Shown here: positions 31,739-40,937 of the stretch, piece after piece
Position numbering within the stretch: position 1 is the stretch's first letter
Layout: every line of letters starts with the position of its first letter
Assembly: GCF_029633915.1 (NCBI RefSeq)
Contig: NZ_CP091092.1
Span: 682,001-746,000 of the forward strand
Reading direction: 5' to 3'
DNA: 64,000 nucleotides
DNA from: Methanomicrobium antiquum
GTDB taxonomy: Archaea > Halobacteriota > Methanomicrobia > Methanomicrobiales > Methanomicrobiaceae
Made by a program: the position numbers and the translations under genes
Notes under the pieces: generated by a model
Told to the model about the DNA's origin: nothing
Databases searched by the model: none
Seen by the model: only the letters and a program-made list of their open reading frames with translations

Positions 31739-34456
31739 TTAAAAAGCTAAATTAGTGCTTAATTTATCAGAAGCATTATTCTCAGCGATTTTACCGGAAA
31801 ATAATTTGTATATTTCTCCTGATAATACAAGCAAAATTCCAAAAAATGCGATCACCAGCCAGTCTGATAAATTAAGTGCCACTGTTTTAAAAACGGCCTG
31901 GAATGGTGGAGAATATACTACAATTAACTGTAAAACAAGACTTGAGAGTATTGCAATAATAATATAAGGATTTGAGAAAAATCCACGTGTTCTTAAGGTC
32001 TGTCTGAATGACCTGAAATTCAGAACATTTAACAACTCAATTATAATAATTCCCGTAAATGCAATTGTTCTTGCCTTTTCAAGGTCAAAATCATACAGCA
32101 GGAAAAGGGCAAGTGTTGAAAGACCAATATAAATTCCTGCGACAAGAATCATCAGGAGTGTTTTTTTTCCAAGAACAGGTTCATTAGGATTTTTTGGTTG
32201 TTGGCGCATGATGTCTTTTTCTGCAGGCTCAAGTCCAAGTGCAAGTGCTGATACACCATCTGTTACAAGGTTCATCCATAAAATCTGAAGAGGAAGAAGG
32301 ATTAAAGGAAGACCCATAAGCATTCCGGATATTATCGCTATTACCTCTCCTACGTTTGAAGACAAAAGATAACGTGTGAATTTCTGGATATTGTCATACT
32401 CACGCCTTCCCTCGTGTATTCCTGAGACGATACTTTCGAAATTATCATCCAGAAGAATCATATCACCAGCTTCTTTTGCAACATCGCTTCCCTTAATACC
32501 CATTGCAATTCCGATATCAGCTTTTTTAAGCGCCGGAGCATCGTTTACTCCGTCCCCTGTCATTGCAACAATATGGCCGTCCTGATTCAAAACATCAATT
32601 ATTCTTAGTTTATGTTCAGCATTTACCCTTGCAAGAATTTTTACATGTGACAATTTGTCCAAAAGAGCTTTGTCATCGAGATTGTCTATATCAGTGCCTT
32701 TCAAGACACCATCGCTTTTTAGTTCGACAGATTCTGCAACAGCTTTTGCAGTAATCTCAAAATCACCTGTAATCATTATTACATCAACATCTGCTGTCCG
32801 GCAAAGAGCTATTGCATCTTTTGCCTCAGAACGGGGAGGATCTATTATTCCTGCAAATCCAAAAAATACCAGACTGCTTTCAGCCTCTTCTGAATTATCC
32901 GGGATTTTGTCCAGCCTTTTTGAGGCAATCGCCAGGACTCTTAGCCCTTCACGGGCGAATGACTCATAAACGTCTTTTAAAATCTCTCTGTCATTATCTA
33001 ATAAGGGCACAGCAGTTTTATTTTTGTAAATATGACTGCAAAGTTTCAGTATTATCTCAGGAGCGCCTTTTGAATAGGCAACGAATCCTTCATCTCTTTC
33101 ATATATAGTTGTCATCCTCTTTCTGGATGAGTCAAATGAAAATTCCTTTGCGATCTTTTGCATGGGAAGTTTATATTCCGGAATATCTGCTTTGTGCGCC
33201 GCAGTAACTAGTGCTCCTTCGGTCGGAGTTCCGATAACTGACCATTCACCCTTGCTTTTTTTAAGAATTGCATGATTGCAGAAAAGACCTGCCTGCAGAA
33301 ATTTTAAAAGTCCGTCATATTCATTTGGAGGTACAGGTTTTTCATTTAGGAAAAATTCACCTTTAGGGTCATATCCGCTTCCGCTTACAAAAAAAACCAT
33401 GTCAGGAACATAAATTTTTGTTAAAGTCATCTCATTTTTAGTAAGTGTTCCTGTCTTGTCAGTGCAGATAACTGAAACCGAACCTAATGTTTCAGAAGCC
33501 GACAAATGCCTGATAAGGCACTTTTTTTTGTACATGCTCTTTATTCCGACTGCCAAAGTCAGTGTCACAACCGCAGGAAGCCCTTCGGGGATAACCGCAA
33601 CTGCAAGAGAGACAGTTGTCATAAACATCTCCATCAGATTGCGACTCTGAAAAATTCCAAGAATAACTATTAAAAAAGCTACAAATACAGATATTGCACT
33701 GATATTTTTGCCAAGTGTATTCATCTGCCTTGAAAGGACAGTTTCATCCTCTGATATTTTAGAGGTAAGGCCTGCAATCTTTCCAAATTCTGTATTCATT
33801 CCGGTTTCAACAACTATTCCGCGTCCGCGTCCGTTTGTGACAACTGTTCCCATAAAAGCCATATTGTATTTATCGCCTGTCATTGCGTCAGGCTCTGATG
33901 GAGAAGTGTTTTTCAAAACAGGAGCAGATTCGCCTGTAAGAACCGATTCATCGATTTGAAGGGTCGTTTCCTCAAACAAAAAAATGTCCGCCGGGACTTT
34001 TCTTCCGCTTTCCAAAATAACTATGTCTCCCAAAACCACATCTTCAGAATTTATAACTGTCTCTGTATTGTTTTTAAGAACATAAGCAGACAGACCAAGC
34101 ATCTTTTTTAGTGCATCAATTGCTTTTCTTGCCTGCCATTCCTGGAAAAAACCAAGAATTGCATTTAGTAAAATTATAGCAATAATTGCTGAAAAATCAA
34201 TTAATTCTCCGACTGCAAACGATGCCAGTGCGGCAAAAATAAGTATTCCTATTAAAATGCTTTTAAACTGGGAGATAAATATTTCAAAAGCAGATAATTT
34301 TACCTCTTCTTCTAATTTGTTTGGACCATACTCTAAAAGCCTTTTATCTCTTTCTTCATCTGATATTCCGGACATATCTGCATTGAGGCTTTTAAAAACC
34401 TCTTCTTTTGAAAGAGTATGCCATAAGATTTTTTCAGAGTCAGATTTTTGATCCAC
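31739..34456 (-). CDS. Calcium-type P-type ATPase (P2A, PacL/PMR1-like)
   Basis: 905 residues with about ten membrane helices. The phosphorylation site is ICTDKTGTLTKNEM (Asp about 330), the actuator loop is VLTGESAPVLKN (about 177), and the hinge is MTGDGVNDAPALKKADIGIA (about 640). VIPEGLPAVVTLTLAVG is the metal-binding fourth helix of SERCA/PMR1-type pumps, and N-terminal LSKEEVFKSLNAD with LLEYGPNKLEEE is the cation-ATPase N-terminal domain. It should export Ca2+ (perhaps Mn2+) from the cytoplasm. No heavy-metal domains. Single gene. Confidence 0.92.
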   Translation of the reverse strand: MDQKSDSEKILWHTLSKEEVFKSLNADMSGISDEERDKRLLEYGPNKLEEEVKLSAFEIFISQFKSILIGILIFAALASFAVGELIDFSAIIAIILLNAILGFFQEWQARKAIDALKKMLGLSAYVLKNNTETVINSEDVVLGDIVILESGRKVPADIFLFEETTLQIDESVLTGESAPVLKNTSPSEPDAMTGDKYNMAFMGTVVTNGRGRGIVVETGMNTEFGKIAGLTSKISEDETVLSRQMNTLGKNISAISVFVAFLIVILGIFQSRNLMEMFMTTVSLAVAVIPEGLPAVVTLTLAVGIKSMYKKKCLIRHLSASETLGSVSVICTDKTGTLTKNEMTLTKIYVPDMVFFVSGSGYDPKGEFFLNEKPVPPNEYDGLLKFLQAGLFCNHAILKKSKGEWSVIGTPTEGALVTAAHKADIPEYKLPMQKIAKEFSFDSSRKRMTTIYERDEGFVAYSKGAPEIILKLCSHIYKNKTAVPLLDNDREILKDVYESFAREGLRVLAIASKRLDKIPDNSEEAESSLVFFGFAGIIDPPRSEAKDAIALCRTADVDVIMITGDFEITAKAVAESVELKSDGVLKGTDIDNLDDKALLDKLSHVKILARVNAEHKLRIIDVLNQDGHIVAMTGDGVNDAPALKKADIGIAMGIKGSDVAKEAGDMILLDDNFESIVSGIHEGRREYDNIQKFTRYLLSSNVGEVIAIISGMLMGLPLILLPLQILWMNLVTDGVSALALGLEPAEKDIMRQQPKNPNEPVLGKKTLLMILVAGIYIGLSTLALFLLYDFDLEKARTIAFTGIIIIELLNVLNFRSFRQTLRTRGFFSNPYIIIAILSSLVLQLIVVYSPPFQAVFKTVALNLSDWLVIAFFGILLVLSGEIYKLFSGKIAENNASDKLSTNLAF

Positions 34457-34681
34457 GATAACGGTAATTAATCAGCCACAATAATAATTCTATTGTGTGA
34501 ATTATGATAAATGTAAAAAAAATTCTTTTTTTAATCTTTTTTTAGTTAAGACTTTAAAAAAGGGATATCTCATGTTTTGTTTGAGGTAAAATATTTTGTT
34601 TAATCTTTAAATTTTCAGGTTTTTTAATATTTTATTCACTACCAATAAGTATCAGTTTAACCCCATTAATAACAACACAAT

Positions 34682-35794
34682 ATGGCCTCCATCGAAGAAG
34701 AAATCAAAGCAATTGAAGACGAGATCTCCAATACAAAATACAACAAAGCCACATCCAACCATATCGGCAGACTTAAAGCGAAACTTGCAAAGATAAAAGA
34801 CGAGGCAGTATCCCGTGCAATGGCCTCTTCCGGCGGCGGAGAAGGCTACGCTGTTAAAAAATCAGGTGACGGGACTGTAGTTTTGGTTGGATTTCCGTCT
34901 GTTGGTAAATCCACACTTTTAAACAAGCTTACAGGTACAGAAAGCGAGACTGCAAGTTATGCCTTTACAACATTAACTGTAGTGCCCGGGTCAATGGAGC
35001 ATAAAGGCGCAAACATTCAGATTCTTGATATCCCCGGACTTATTGCAGGTGCGGCGATGGGCAAGGGACGCGGAAAGGAGGTAATCGCGGTTGTCAGAAG
35101 TGCTGATCTTATTCTTCTTTTAGGTGATGTTTACAATGAAAAGCACATCAACGTCCTCATAAAAGAGCTCAACGATGCCGGAATAAGGCTGAATAAGGAA
35201 AAACCCGATATTACAATTAAAAAGACTTCAAACGGCGGTATAAGATTTAATACTGTTGGACGTGCCGGGCTTGATCTTGAAGAGATAAGATCGATGCTTG
35301 CCGAAAACAAGGTAATGAATGCAGATGTCTTAACCCGTGGCAATGTCACACAGGACGATTTTGTTGATGCAATGATGGGAAGCAGAGTATATATTCCTGC
35401 ATTCTTCGCTGTCAATAAAGTTGATCTGGTAGATGAAGAGAGAAGGCAGGAGATAATTGGAGATGTTACAGACAGATTTGGACGTCCTCCTATTATGCTT
35501 TCTGCCCACAGCGGATATAATATCGAGCATTTAAAAGATGAAATCTATAATCAGCTTGGATTCATTAGAATTTATTTAAAGCCTGTCGGCGGAAAGGCAG
35601 ATTTAAAAGAGCCTTTAATCATAAGAGCGCCTGCAACTGTTGAGTCAGTATGCAACAAGCTTCACCGCGAATTTGTTGAAAAATTCAGGTATGCAAAAGT
35701 ATGGGGTGATTCTGTAAAGCACGATGCACAGCGTGTCGGACTTAACCACACATTAGAAGACGGAGATATTTTAACAGTTGTAACAAAAGCGTGA
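34682..35794 (+). CDS. DRG-family (Obg-related) GTPase with TGS domain
   Basis: 370 residues, full length for archaeal DRG. N-terminal helices IEDEISNTKYNKATSNHIGR precede the G domain: G1 GFPSVGKST, a G2-like TTLTVVPG, G3 DIPGLI, G4 NKVD and G5 near LSAHSG. A C-terminal TGS domain (about 290-370) ends GLNHTLEDGDILTVVTKA. DRG proteins bind ribosomes and support translation. It is transcribed alone, divergent from the ATPase. Confidence 0.95.
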   Translation: MASIEEEIKAIEDEISNTKYNKATSNHIGRLKAKLAKIKDEAVSRAMASSGGGEGYAVKKSGDGTVVLVGFPSVGKSTLLNKLTGTESETASYAFTTLTVVPGSMEHKGANIQILDIPGLIAGAAMGKGRGKEVIAVVRSADLILLLGDVYNEKHINVLIKELNDAGIRLNKEKPDITIKKTSNGGIRFNTVGRAGLDLEEIRSMLAENKVMNADVLTRGNVTQDDFVDAMMGSRVYIPAFFAVNKVDLVDEERRQEIIGDVTDRFGRPPIMLSAHSGYNIEHLKDEIYNQLGFIRIYLKPVGGKADLKEPLIIRAPATVESVCNKLHREFVEKFRYAKVWGDSVKHDAQRVGLNHTLEDGDILTVVTKA

Positions 35795-35912
35795 GAAAGT
35801 TCAGGTCCGGGCAAAATAGTTTTTTTTCTTTGATTTAATTTTCAATCAAAGAATTGAACCGGTTTTTTGTAGCTACTATACTCTTAAATTCTCGAACAGA
35901 TAATTAGTCTTT

Positions 35913-36116
35913 ATGAATATTCGTATAGTCCTTGAACCCAGTGAGGAAGGAGGATATACAGTCTATGTTCCTTCACTCCCCGGTTGTATCAGTGAGGGTG
36001 ATACAAGGGAAGAGGCGATAGAGAATATTAAAGAGGCAATTGATCTTTTCCTTGAACCGATCGAAGATGAAGTAATTCTCGGTGAAAGAGCAGAACAGAT
36101 CGAGATAGCTGTATGA
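35913..36116 (+). CDS. hicB: HicB-family antitoxin
   Basis: 67 residues. IRIVLEPSEEGGYTVYVPSL and PGCISEGDTREEAIENIKEA form the HicB partial RNase H fold that blocks HicA. There is no C-terminal DNA-binding domain, so autoregulation would need another protein or be absent. Its stop overlaps the hicA ATG by 4 bases. TATA-like sequence lies at about 35876-35884. Confidence 0.88.
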   Translation: MNIRIVLEPSEEGGYTVYVPSLPGCISEGDTREEAIENIKEAIDLFLEPIEDEVILGERAEQIEIAV

Positions 36117-36340
36117 AGAAAGTTCCCTTTCTGGATTACGACAAAGTAGTGCGAGCACTTCAAAGAGACGGTTTTGTTATAGTCAGAACAAAGGGAAGTC
36201 ATATCCGTCTTCATAAAAACATGGCTGATGAGACTATTAAACTTACAATTCCAATGCATAAACCAATAAAGAGATCAACTCTTTCCCATATCCTGAAACA
36301 GGCTGATATGACTCTAAAAGATTTGGAAGAACTTATTTGA
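36113..36340 (+). CDS. hicA: HicA-family toxin (mRNA interferase)
   Basis: 75 residues. FLDYDKVVRALQRDGFVIVR followed by TKGSHIRLHK is the double-stranded-RNA-binding-like HicA fold with its catalytic His. It would cut mRNA unless held by HicB. The antitoxin-first order is common. The gene looks intact. Confidence 0.88.
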   Translation: MKKVPFLDYDKVVRALQRDGFVIVRTKGSHIRLHKNMADETIKLTIPMHKPIKRSTLSHILKQADMTLKDLEELI

Positions 36341-36463
36341 CTGATTTGCTTTGTCTCAAAAAGATCAGGATCAAAGTCCAGAAAATATTTTTTTTCTTTT
36401 GGGGTTTTGTTTTTTAATAAATTAAAGATAATTTTATAGAATTATAGTTGTATATTATCAAAT

Positions 36464-37438
36464 ATGCAAGAATTTTATCTTTCTGATAATATAGTTCAGG
36501 GAGAAGAAATTCCCTTCTATATTCTGTGGAAGGGAGATGAAATTAAATCATTAAAATTAGAAATTACAGGTTTTTCTAAATTTATTGAAATATATAATGC
36601 TGATGATTACGAACTATCCTCAAATTCTCTTTTCGTATCAAAGACCGAAACACCTGGTTATCTTGGAGGATTGATTTCAACCTGTATTTCAGATGTACCG
36701 CAGGTGTCAGCTTCTATGAAAGTAAATTTAGAATATGCTAATGGTCAAAAAAAAGAGTTTTTTGAAAATAGGATATTATATACTACGAAAATAATCCCTA
36801 AATCTATTCCTGAAATAATCGATCTTTCAAATCCCGAATATGAAAAGATATTAATTGATTTAAAGGGAGAAACATCTGTTTTTTTTAAAGTAAATAAGCT
36901 AGATGAAAATGAATGTGAAATGGATTATTTACCTGAGGTAAAAATGCTATTTCTCAATATCGGTGAGGTAATTCATTCTGGGTTGATTGATTTAAAGGCT
37001 GAATATCCAGCTTATACTGATTTTATTGATTATATACTTGAATTTGACAATTCAAAAACTATTAGTACACTTTCTGAAGAGGTTGAAAGAGAGATTGAAT
37101 CTAAATATTCAGATGCAATTAGTGATGAAATTTTTTTATCAACTATTGCTGATATTTTTATAACAGCAATGCTGGGGAATGCTGATTTTAAAAAGAATAT
37201 ATTGGGTTCTACTTATGAATATTTTAAAGAAACCAGAAATACAAATAGAGTTTTTTTCAACGATCCTTTATTAAATATTTATTCTCCGAAAGGATTATGC
37301 AATATGGCTCTTGAACTTGTTGCTTTAGATGTTCTTAAACAACAATCTGATACAATTAAATTAAAAATAATGATTGAAGGGGAGGAGGAGATTTTCGTTC
37401 CTATTGTTGATCTCTTTTCCTTTAGGAGGGTTTCATGA
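36464..37438 (+). CDS. Unknown protein, first of a coupled pair
   Basis: 324 residues, not recognised. The first 120 look beta-rich (FYLSDNIVQGEEIPFYILWK, LKLEITGFSKFIEIYNADDY), like an immunoglobulin or arrestin-type sandwich. The second half is helical and acidic. No signal peptide, membrane helix or catalytic motif. It overlaps the next gene by 4 bases, so the two products are probably made together. The block is more AT-rich than the core genes around it, suggesting recent acquisition. Confidence 0.6.
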   Translation: MQEFYLSDNIVQGEEIPFYILWKGDEIKSLKLEITGFSKFIEIYNADDYELSSNSLFVSKTETPGYLGGLISTCISDVPQVSASMKVNLEYANGQKKEFFENRILYTTKIIPKSIPEIIDLSNPEYEKILIDLKGETSVFFKVNKLDENECEMDYLPEVKMLFLNIGEVIHSGLIDLKAEYPAYTDFIDYILEFDNSKTISTLSEEVEREIESKYSDAISDEIFLSTIADIFITAMLGNADFKKNILGSTYEYFKETRNTNRVFFNDPLLNIYSPKGLCNMALELVALDVLKQQSDTIKLKIMIEGEEEIFVPIVDLFSFRRVS

Positions 37439-38376
37439 TTACAGAAGTAGCTACTGCAACATATTTAGAAACAAAAGAATTCATTAAAATCGCCAAACAT
37501 ATCCAAAACCAGATTGAGTCAAATAAAAAACAAAGTCTTAGAATTGAATGCAATAAAGGTATAGGGACAATTTCTACATTCGTGAAAATAGATGGTAAAT
37601 TCGATAAATGGTATCGAAAGATTACTGGAGGGAAAATAGTAATACCTTCTTTACATTTATATGATGTAAAAACAACCATTTATTCCCCATTTCCAGATAG
37701 AATTACTAATAACTCTACTATCCACGGTGATAAGTGTATTATTGATTTAAATCCCGCCTTGGAAGCGGATTTTTTTAGTTTTGATTTATCATATAGAATA
37801 GATCCTGACTACTCTCGTCAATTAGTAAAATCAAGATCTCCTGCAGAATTAATTAAAGGGAAAGTAAAATATGATTTAACTGCACAGTTGAAAAATCCAA
37901 AATCATTACAAATGGGTTTATCAGAAGTAGATATTGAAAATTTTCCAGTTACAGCCCGGATACATATAAATGAAAAAATAAATTCCCAAATTCCTGAGTA
38001 TATTAAAAGATTAACAGAATTAGAATTTAGTGATGATAGAAATCCTCATAATTTTAAAATTGAAATAAAAAATAAACAAGAAATTGCCCGGTTAAGAAAA
38101 AAATTAGGGAATGAAAAGTTAGAGGACAAAATAAATAACTTGTCTCATCTTCTATCTGAAAGAAATTTTATTAATTACATAAATATGGATGGTGAATTTA
38201 AATTAAATGGTTGTGAGAGAGGAAGTGATTTCTTTAAAGCTTTTGGTAGGTATCAATTACCAAAATACATGAATGTTGTTTCTTTAACTGATTTAAGTCT
38301 GGAAAAAATGGCTGCTAAAGGAACTCTAATATATGATTCAAAATCATTTGATCGAGATGTAAAAAATTCCTTTTAA
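37435..38376 (+). CDS. Unknown protein, second of a coupled pair
   Basis: 313 residues, not recognised. It is mixed alpha/beta with a helical start (TKEFIKIAKHIQNQIESNKK), beta strands in the middle (HLYDVKTTIYSPFPDRITN, CIIDLNPALEADFFSFDLSY) and a basic coiled stretch about 190-240. Cytoplasmic by appearance. The ribosome site AGGAGG lies just before its ATG inside the upstream gene. Function unknown. Confidence 0.6.
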   Translation: MITEVATATYLETKEFIKIAKHIQNQIESNKKQSLRIECNKGIGTISTFVKIDGKFDKWYRKITGGKIVIPSLHLYDVKTTIYSPFPDRITNNSTIHGDKCIIDLNPALEADFFSFDLSYRIDPDYSRQLVKSRSPAELIKGKVKYDLTAQLKNPKSLQMGLSEVDIENFPVTARIHINEKINSQIPEYIKRLTELEFSDDRNPHNFKIEIKNKQEIARLRKKLGNEKLEDKINNLSHLLSERNFINYINMDGEFKLNGCERGSDFFKAFGRYQLPKYMNVVSLTDLSLEKMAAKGTLIYDSKSFDRDVKNSF

Positions 38377-38449
38377 TATTTCATTTTCGCCCTTTAAATA
38401 CATTATTTTATGTGGCATAATCCCTAACTATTATTTATCAGGAGCATTT

Positions 38450-39262
38450 ATGGATTCAGTGAAAAATAGAATACGGGCTCATAAGAATGCAAAAAAGGGA
38501 ATAAATGATATTATAAATAAAAAAGAATACGTCCTTATAATCCATTATTCTTGTGAGGGGTTTAATGATGTTTTTGAATCTAAAACACCTAGAATTGCCT
38601 CTATTGTAGTAAAAAATTTTGATAATGGGCAAACTAAATCATTTTCAATTGACACCACTGCTGAAAAAGAAGATGTGGGTAATTCGAGAATTATGCAAAA
38701 TTATGATTCATTGGAAAAAAAATTTTTAGACGGTTTTTTTGCATATGTGAAAGAACACCCTCAGAATTATTGGATAAATTGGAATATGAGGAATATAAAA
38801 TATGGATTTGAAGCTATAAATCAAAGATATAGAGTTCTAGGAGGGACACCCTTTGAAATTGATGAAAACCATCGACTGGATCTATCAAGGATCTTTGATG
38901 AATTGTATGGTGAAAAATATATCAAGGACTCTAAGTTAATAGCACTAGCACAAAAAAATAATTTTAATCAAAGTGATTTATTAAACGGAAAAGAGGAGGC
39001 TGAGGCTTTTCAAAATGGTGAATTCGCAAAAATACATCTCTCCACTTTAAGAAAAGTTGAACTAATTGATAAGTATTTGAGACATTCTGCAGAAAGTCGA
39101 TTAAAAACTGATACAAGCATAAGACAAATCTATGGCTTAACTCCTCAAGGTATTTTTGAGTTAGCTAAGGAGAATTGGGTTATCAGCTTGGTATTTACTA
39201 TTATTGGTATAATTATTTGTACAATAATAACAATGGTGATCTCAAAATTATTCACTTTTTAA
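38450..39262 (+). CDS. Unknown protein with possible RNase H-like domain and C-terminal membrane helix
   Basis: 270 residues. Residues about 25-150 read as alternating strands and helices: KKEYVLIIHYSCEGFNDVFE, PRIASIVVKNFDNGQTKSFS, and NYWINWNMRNIKYGFEAINQ RYRVLGG, loosely like a 3'-5' exonuclease/RNase H fold, but acidic catalytic residues are not certain. The last 25 residues (WVISLVFTIIGIIICTIITM) form one membrane helix. AGGAG precedes the ATG. The membrane-anchored layout recalls defence effectors, but that is speculation. Confidence 0.55.
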   Translation: MDSVKNRIRAHKNAKKGINDIINKKEYVLIIHYSCEGFNDVFESKTPRIASIVVKNFDNGQTKSFSIDTTAEKEDVGNSRIMQNYDSLEKKFLDGFFAYVKEHPQNYWINWNMRNIKYGFEAINQRYRVLGGTPFEIDENHRLDLSRIFDELYGEKYIKDSKLIALAQKNNFNQSDLLNGKEEAEAFQNGEFAKIHLSTLRKVELIDKYLRHSAESRLKTDTSIRQIYGLTPQGIFELAKENWVISLVFTIIGIIICTIITMVISKLFTF

Positions 39263-39378
39263 TGAATATAGATAATTCTTAAAACAAAATCGTCTTTGAT
39301 AGAATTTTAGCTTGTGGGAAAATATATGCTTCGGATAATCTTCTGCCCTTTGAAAAAAAGGATGGATTTTATTTGATT

Positions 39379-40506
39379 TTAGAGATTTTCTTCAATTTGA
39401 TTTATCATCCAATCGTAGATATCACAGAATTTCTCGAAATTTTCTTCTCTCGAAAGACCTGTAAGCGGTGTATTTGATGAAGTATCTGTTTTTTCCATGT
39501 TAAAGGCAAATCCATCTATTTCATTAAATCGTTTGAGAAGATCTATCCTGTTTTTCTGGTCATCAAACGGGGGATATTTCTGAAGGTTGTAAAACACGAT
39601 TCTGAGATACTTAGGCTCAAGTTCGAAGAATTTGTAAGTGTCAGCATTTACTGAAGTAAAACCAAGATTGACCGAACCAACCTTTGCTCCTTTTCCATAC
39701 TGAATCCAGTAACCCTTATCCTCGCACCAGTCAAGCAGTCTGGCTGTGGCAGATGCAGACCCGGCGTAATCCCTTTCGCGAATCTGGTCGAGAAGCATCT
39801 CCCTGTTCCATTCTTTTTTATTCTCAGCCTTCAGATCAGTAGCCTTCATTGTTCTTCCGACAACACGCGAAATAAGCGTTTTAAGATTTTGTCCGGTGTA
39901 TTGCTTGACCTCCATTACCAAAACTTCTGTACTGACCATCTGTTCATTTAAATATTCTATAATTCTCTGGAGTTCGGAAGGGATCTCATCTGCGATAAAG
40001 AGAAGTCGGATATTGCTGTTTTTTAGATTATTTTCAACAATGTTCCAGTAATCTTCGATTTCTCTCTCTTTATCAAGAAATCTGGCAAGATGGGAAACAG
40101 GATCAATATTTTTTTCGGAGCATGTGTCTTCATAATCCATTCTAATTTACCCAATATCGCAGTTAGTGACTGAATTGGAAGCATATTCAAGCATCTGTCC
40201 GATAACTTCCCTTCGGATTCTTGTATCAGTGCTTCTTTTTACTTCGATAAATGTGGGGATTCCATCCTGATCTAAAAAGAAATGATCTATTGACCATCTA
40301 TTGCTCCCGTTTTTCTTATCGCTTATCCCCATCTCTCTTTTTACCAAAATCCAGCGTCTTGGAGAATCGGGATCAATCTGGGATCCAGAGATGAGATTGG
40401 GATAGTCTTCAAGAAGTGATTGTAAAAGATCCTTTGAATCGTATTTTTCTTCTTTCATCTCCAGAAAGCTCTTGTCTTCTTGTAAAAGAAATATTTCACC
40501 CCTCAT
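39379..40506 (-). pseudogene. PD-(D/E)XK-like nuclease gene split by one in-frame TAA
   Basis: Two frames in the same phase: 40506-40147 (119 codons) and 40140-39379 (253 codons), separated by TAA and two codons. The first has WSIDHFFLDQDGIPTFIEVK RS, a D-x(n)-E-x-K nuclease core, then RREVIGQMLEYASN. The second continues with RLLFIADEIPSELQRIIEYL and VLVMEVKQY, as in full-length relatives that carry both parts. A single nonsense change explains it. Translation could restart at ATG 40140. TAA is not a pyrrolysine codon. Confidence 0.65.
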
Positions 40507-40790
40507 AATAGAGTTTTTATATTTTGCTGATAATTTGTTTTTGGTTCGAAGATGTCAATCGGTCCCTTGTCGCATATTCTGAAACATCCGGTATTGTTGA
40601 CGTACACTTCTCCGTCAACGTCTATTTCATCTATCTCTTCAACGAATTTTATTAGGATGTCAACTCCTTTCTGTGAGTGGCAATATACTTTCTGCTGGCC
40701 GTTAGACCTTGAACTTAAACATACAAAGATGTGGTTTTTCGGATCAGTTATATATGAATAAATATCTCTGCTAAACCTGTTAAAATTTAA
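40503..40790 (-). pseudogene. Remnant of a thioredoxin-like [2Fe-2S] ferredoxin
   Basis: The minus strand encodes HIFVCLSSRSNGQQKVYCHS, then VDGEVYVNNTGCFRICDKGP. The spacing of four Cys (VC..., YC..., GC..., IC) matches thioredoxin-like [2Fe-2S] ferredoxins found in methanogens. No ATG, GTG or TTG precedes it in frame, and the C-terminus departs from the family after IDIFEP and ends in TGA overlapping the next gene's ATG. I read it as decayed or started on a non-standard codon. Confidence 0.55.
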
Positions 40791-40937
40791 AAATCTCGCA
40801 TAAGAATTGTTACTGTCATACTTATAAAATCAGCAAAAATGTTGAAAAAAAAATTATTCCTGTAATAGGGACATGATAGGGTATTAATCGAATATTCATG
40901 CCTAAATTTTCATAGTCATAATTTAAACGCGACTTTG

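Noticed and set aside
40141-40149. Stop codon read-through by pyrrolysine in the split nuclease
   Set aside because: The codon is TAA, whereas pyrrolysine uses TAG.
40552-40761. Plus-strand 69-codon ORF
   Set aside because: It is the shadow of a ferredoxin-like coding sequence on the minus strand, which has recognisable Cys motifs.
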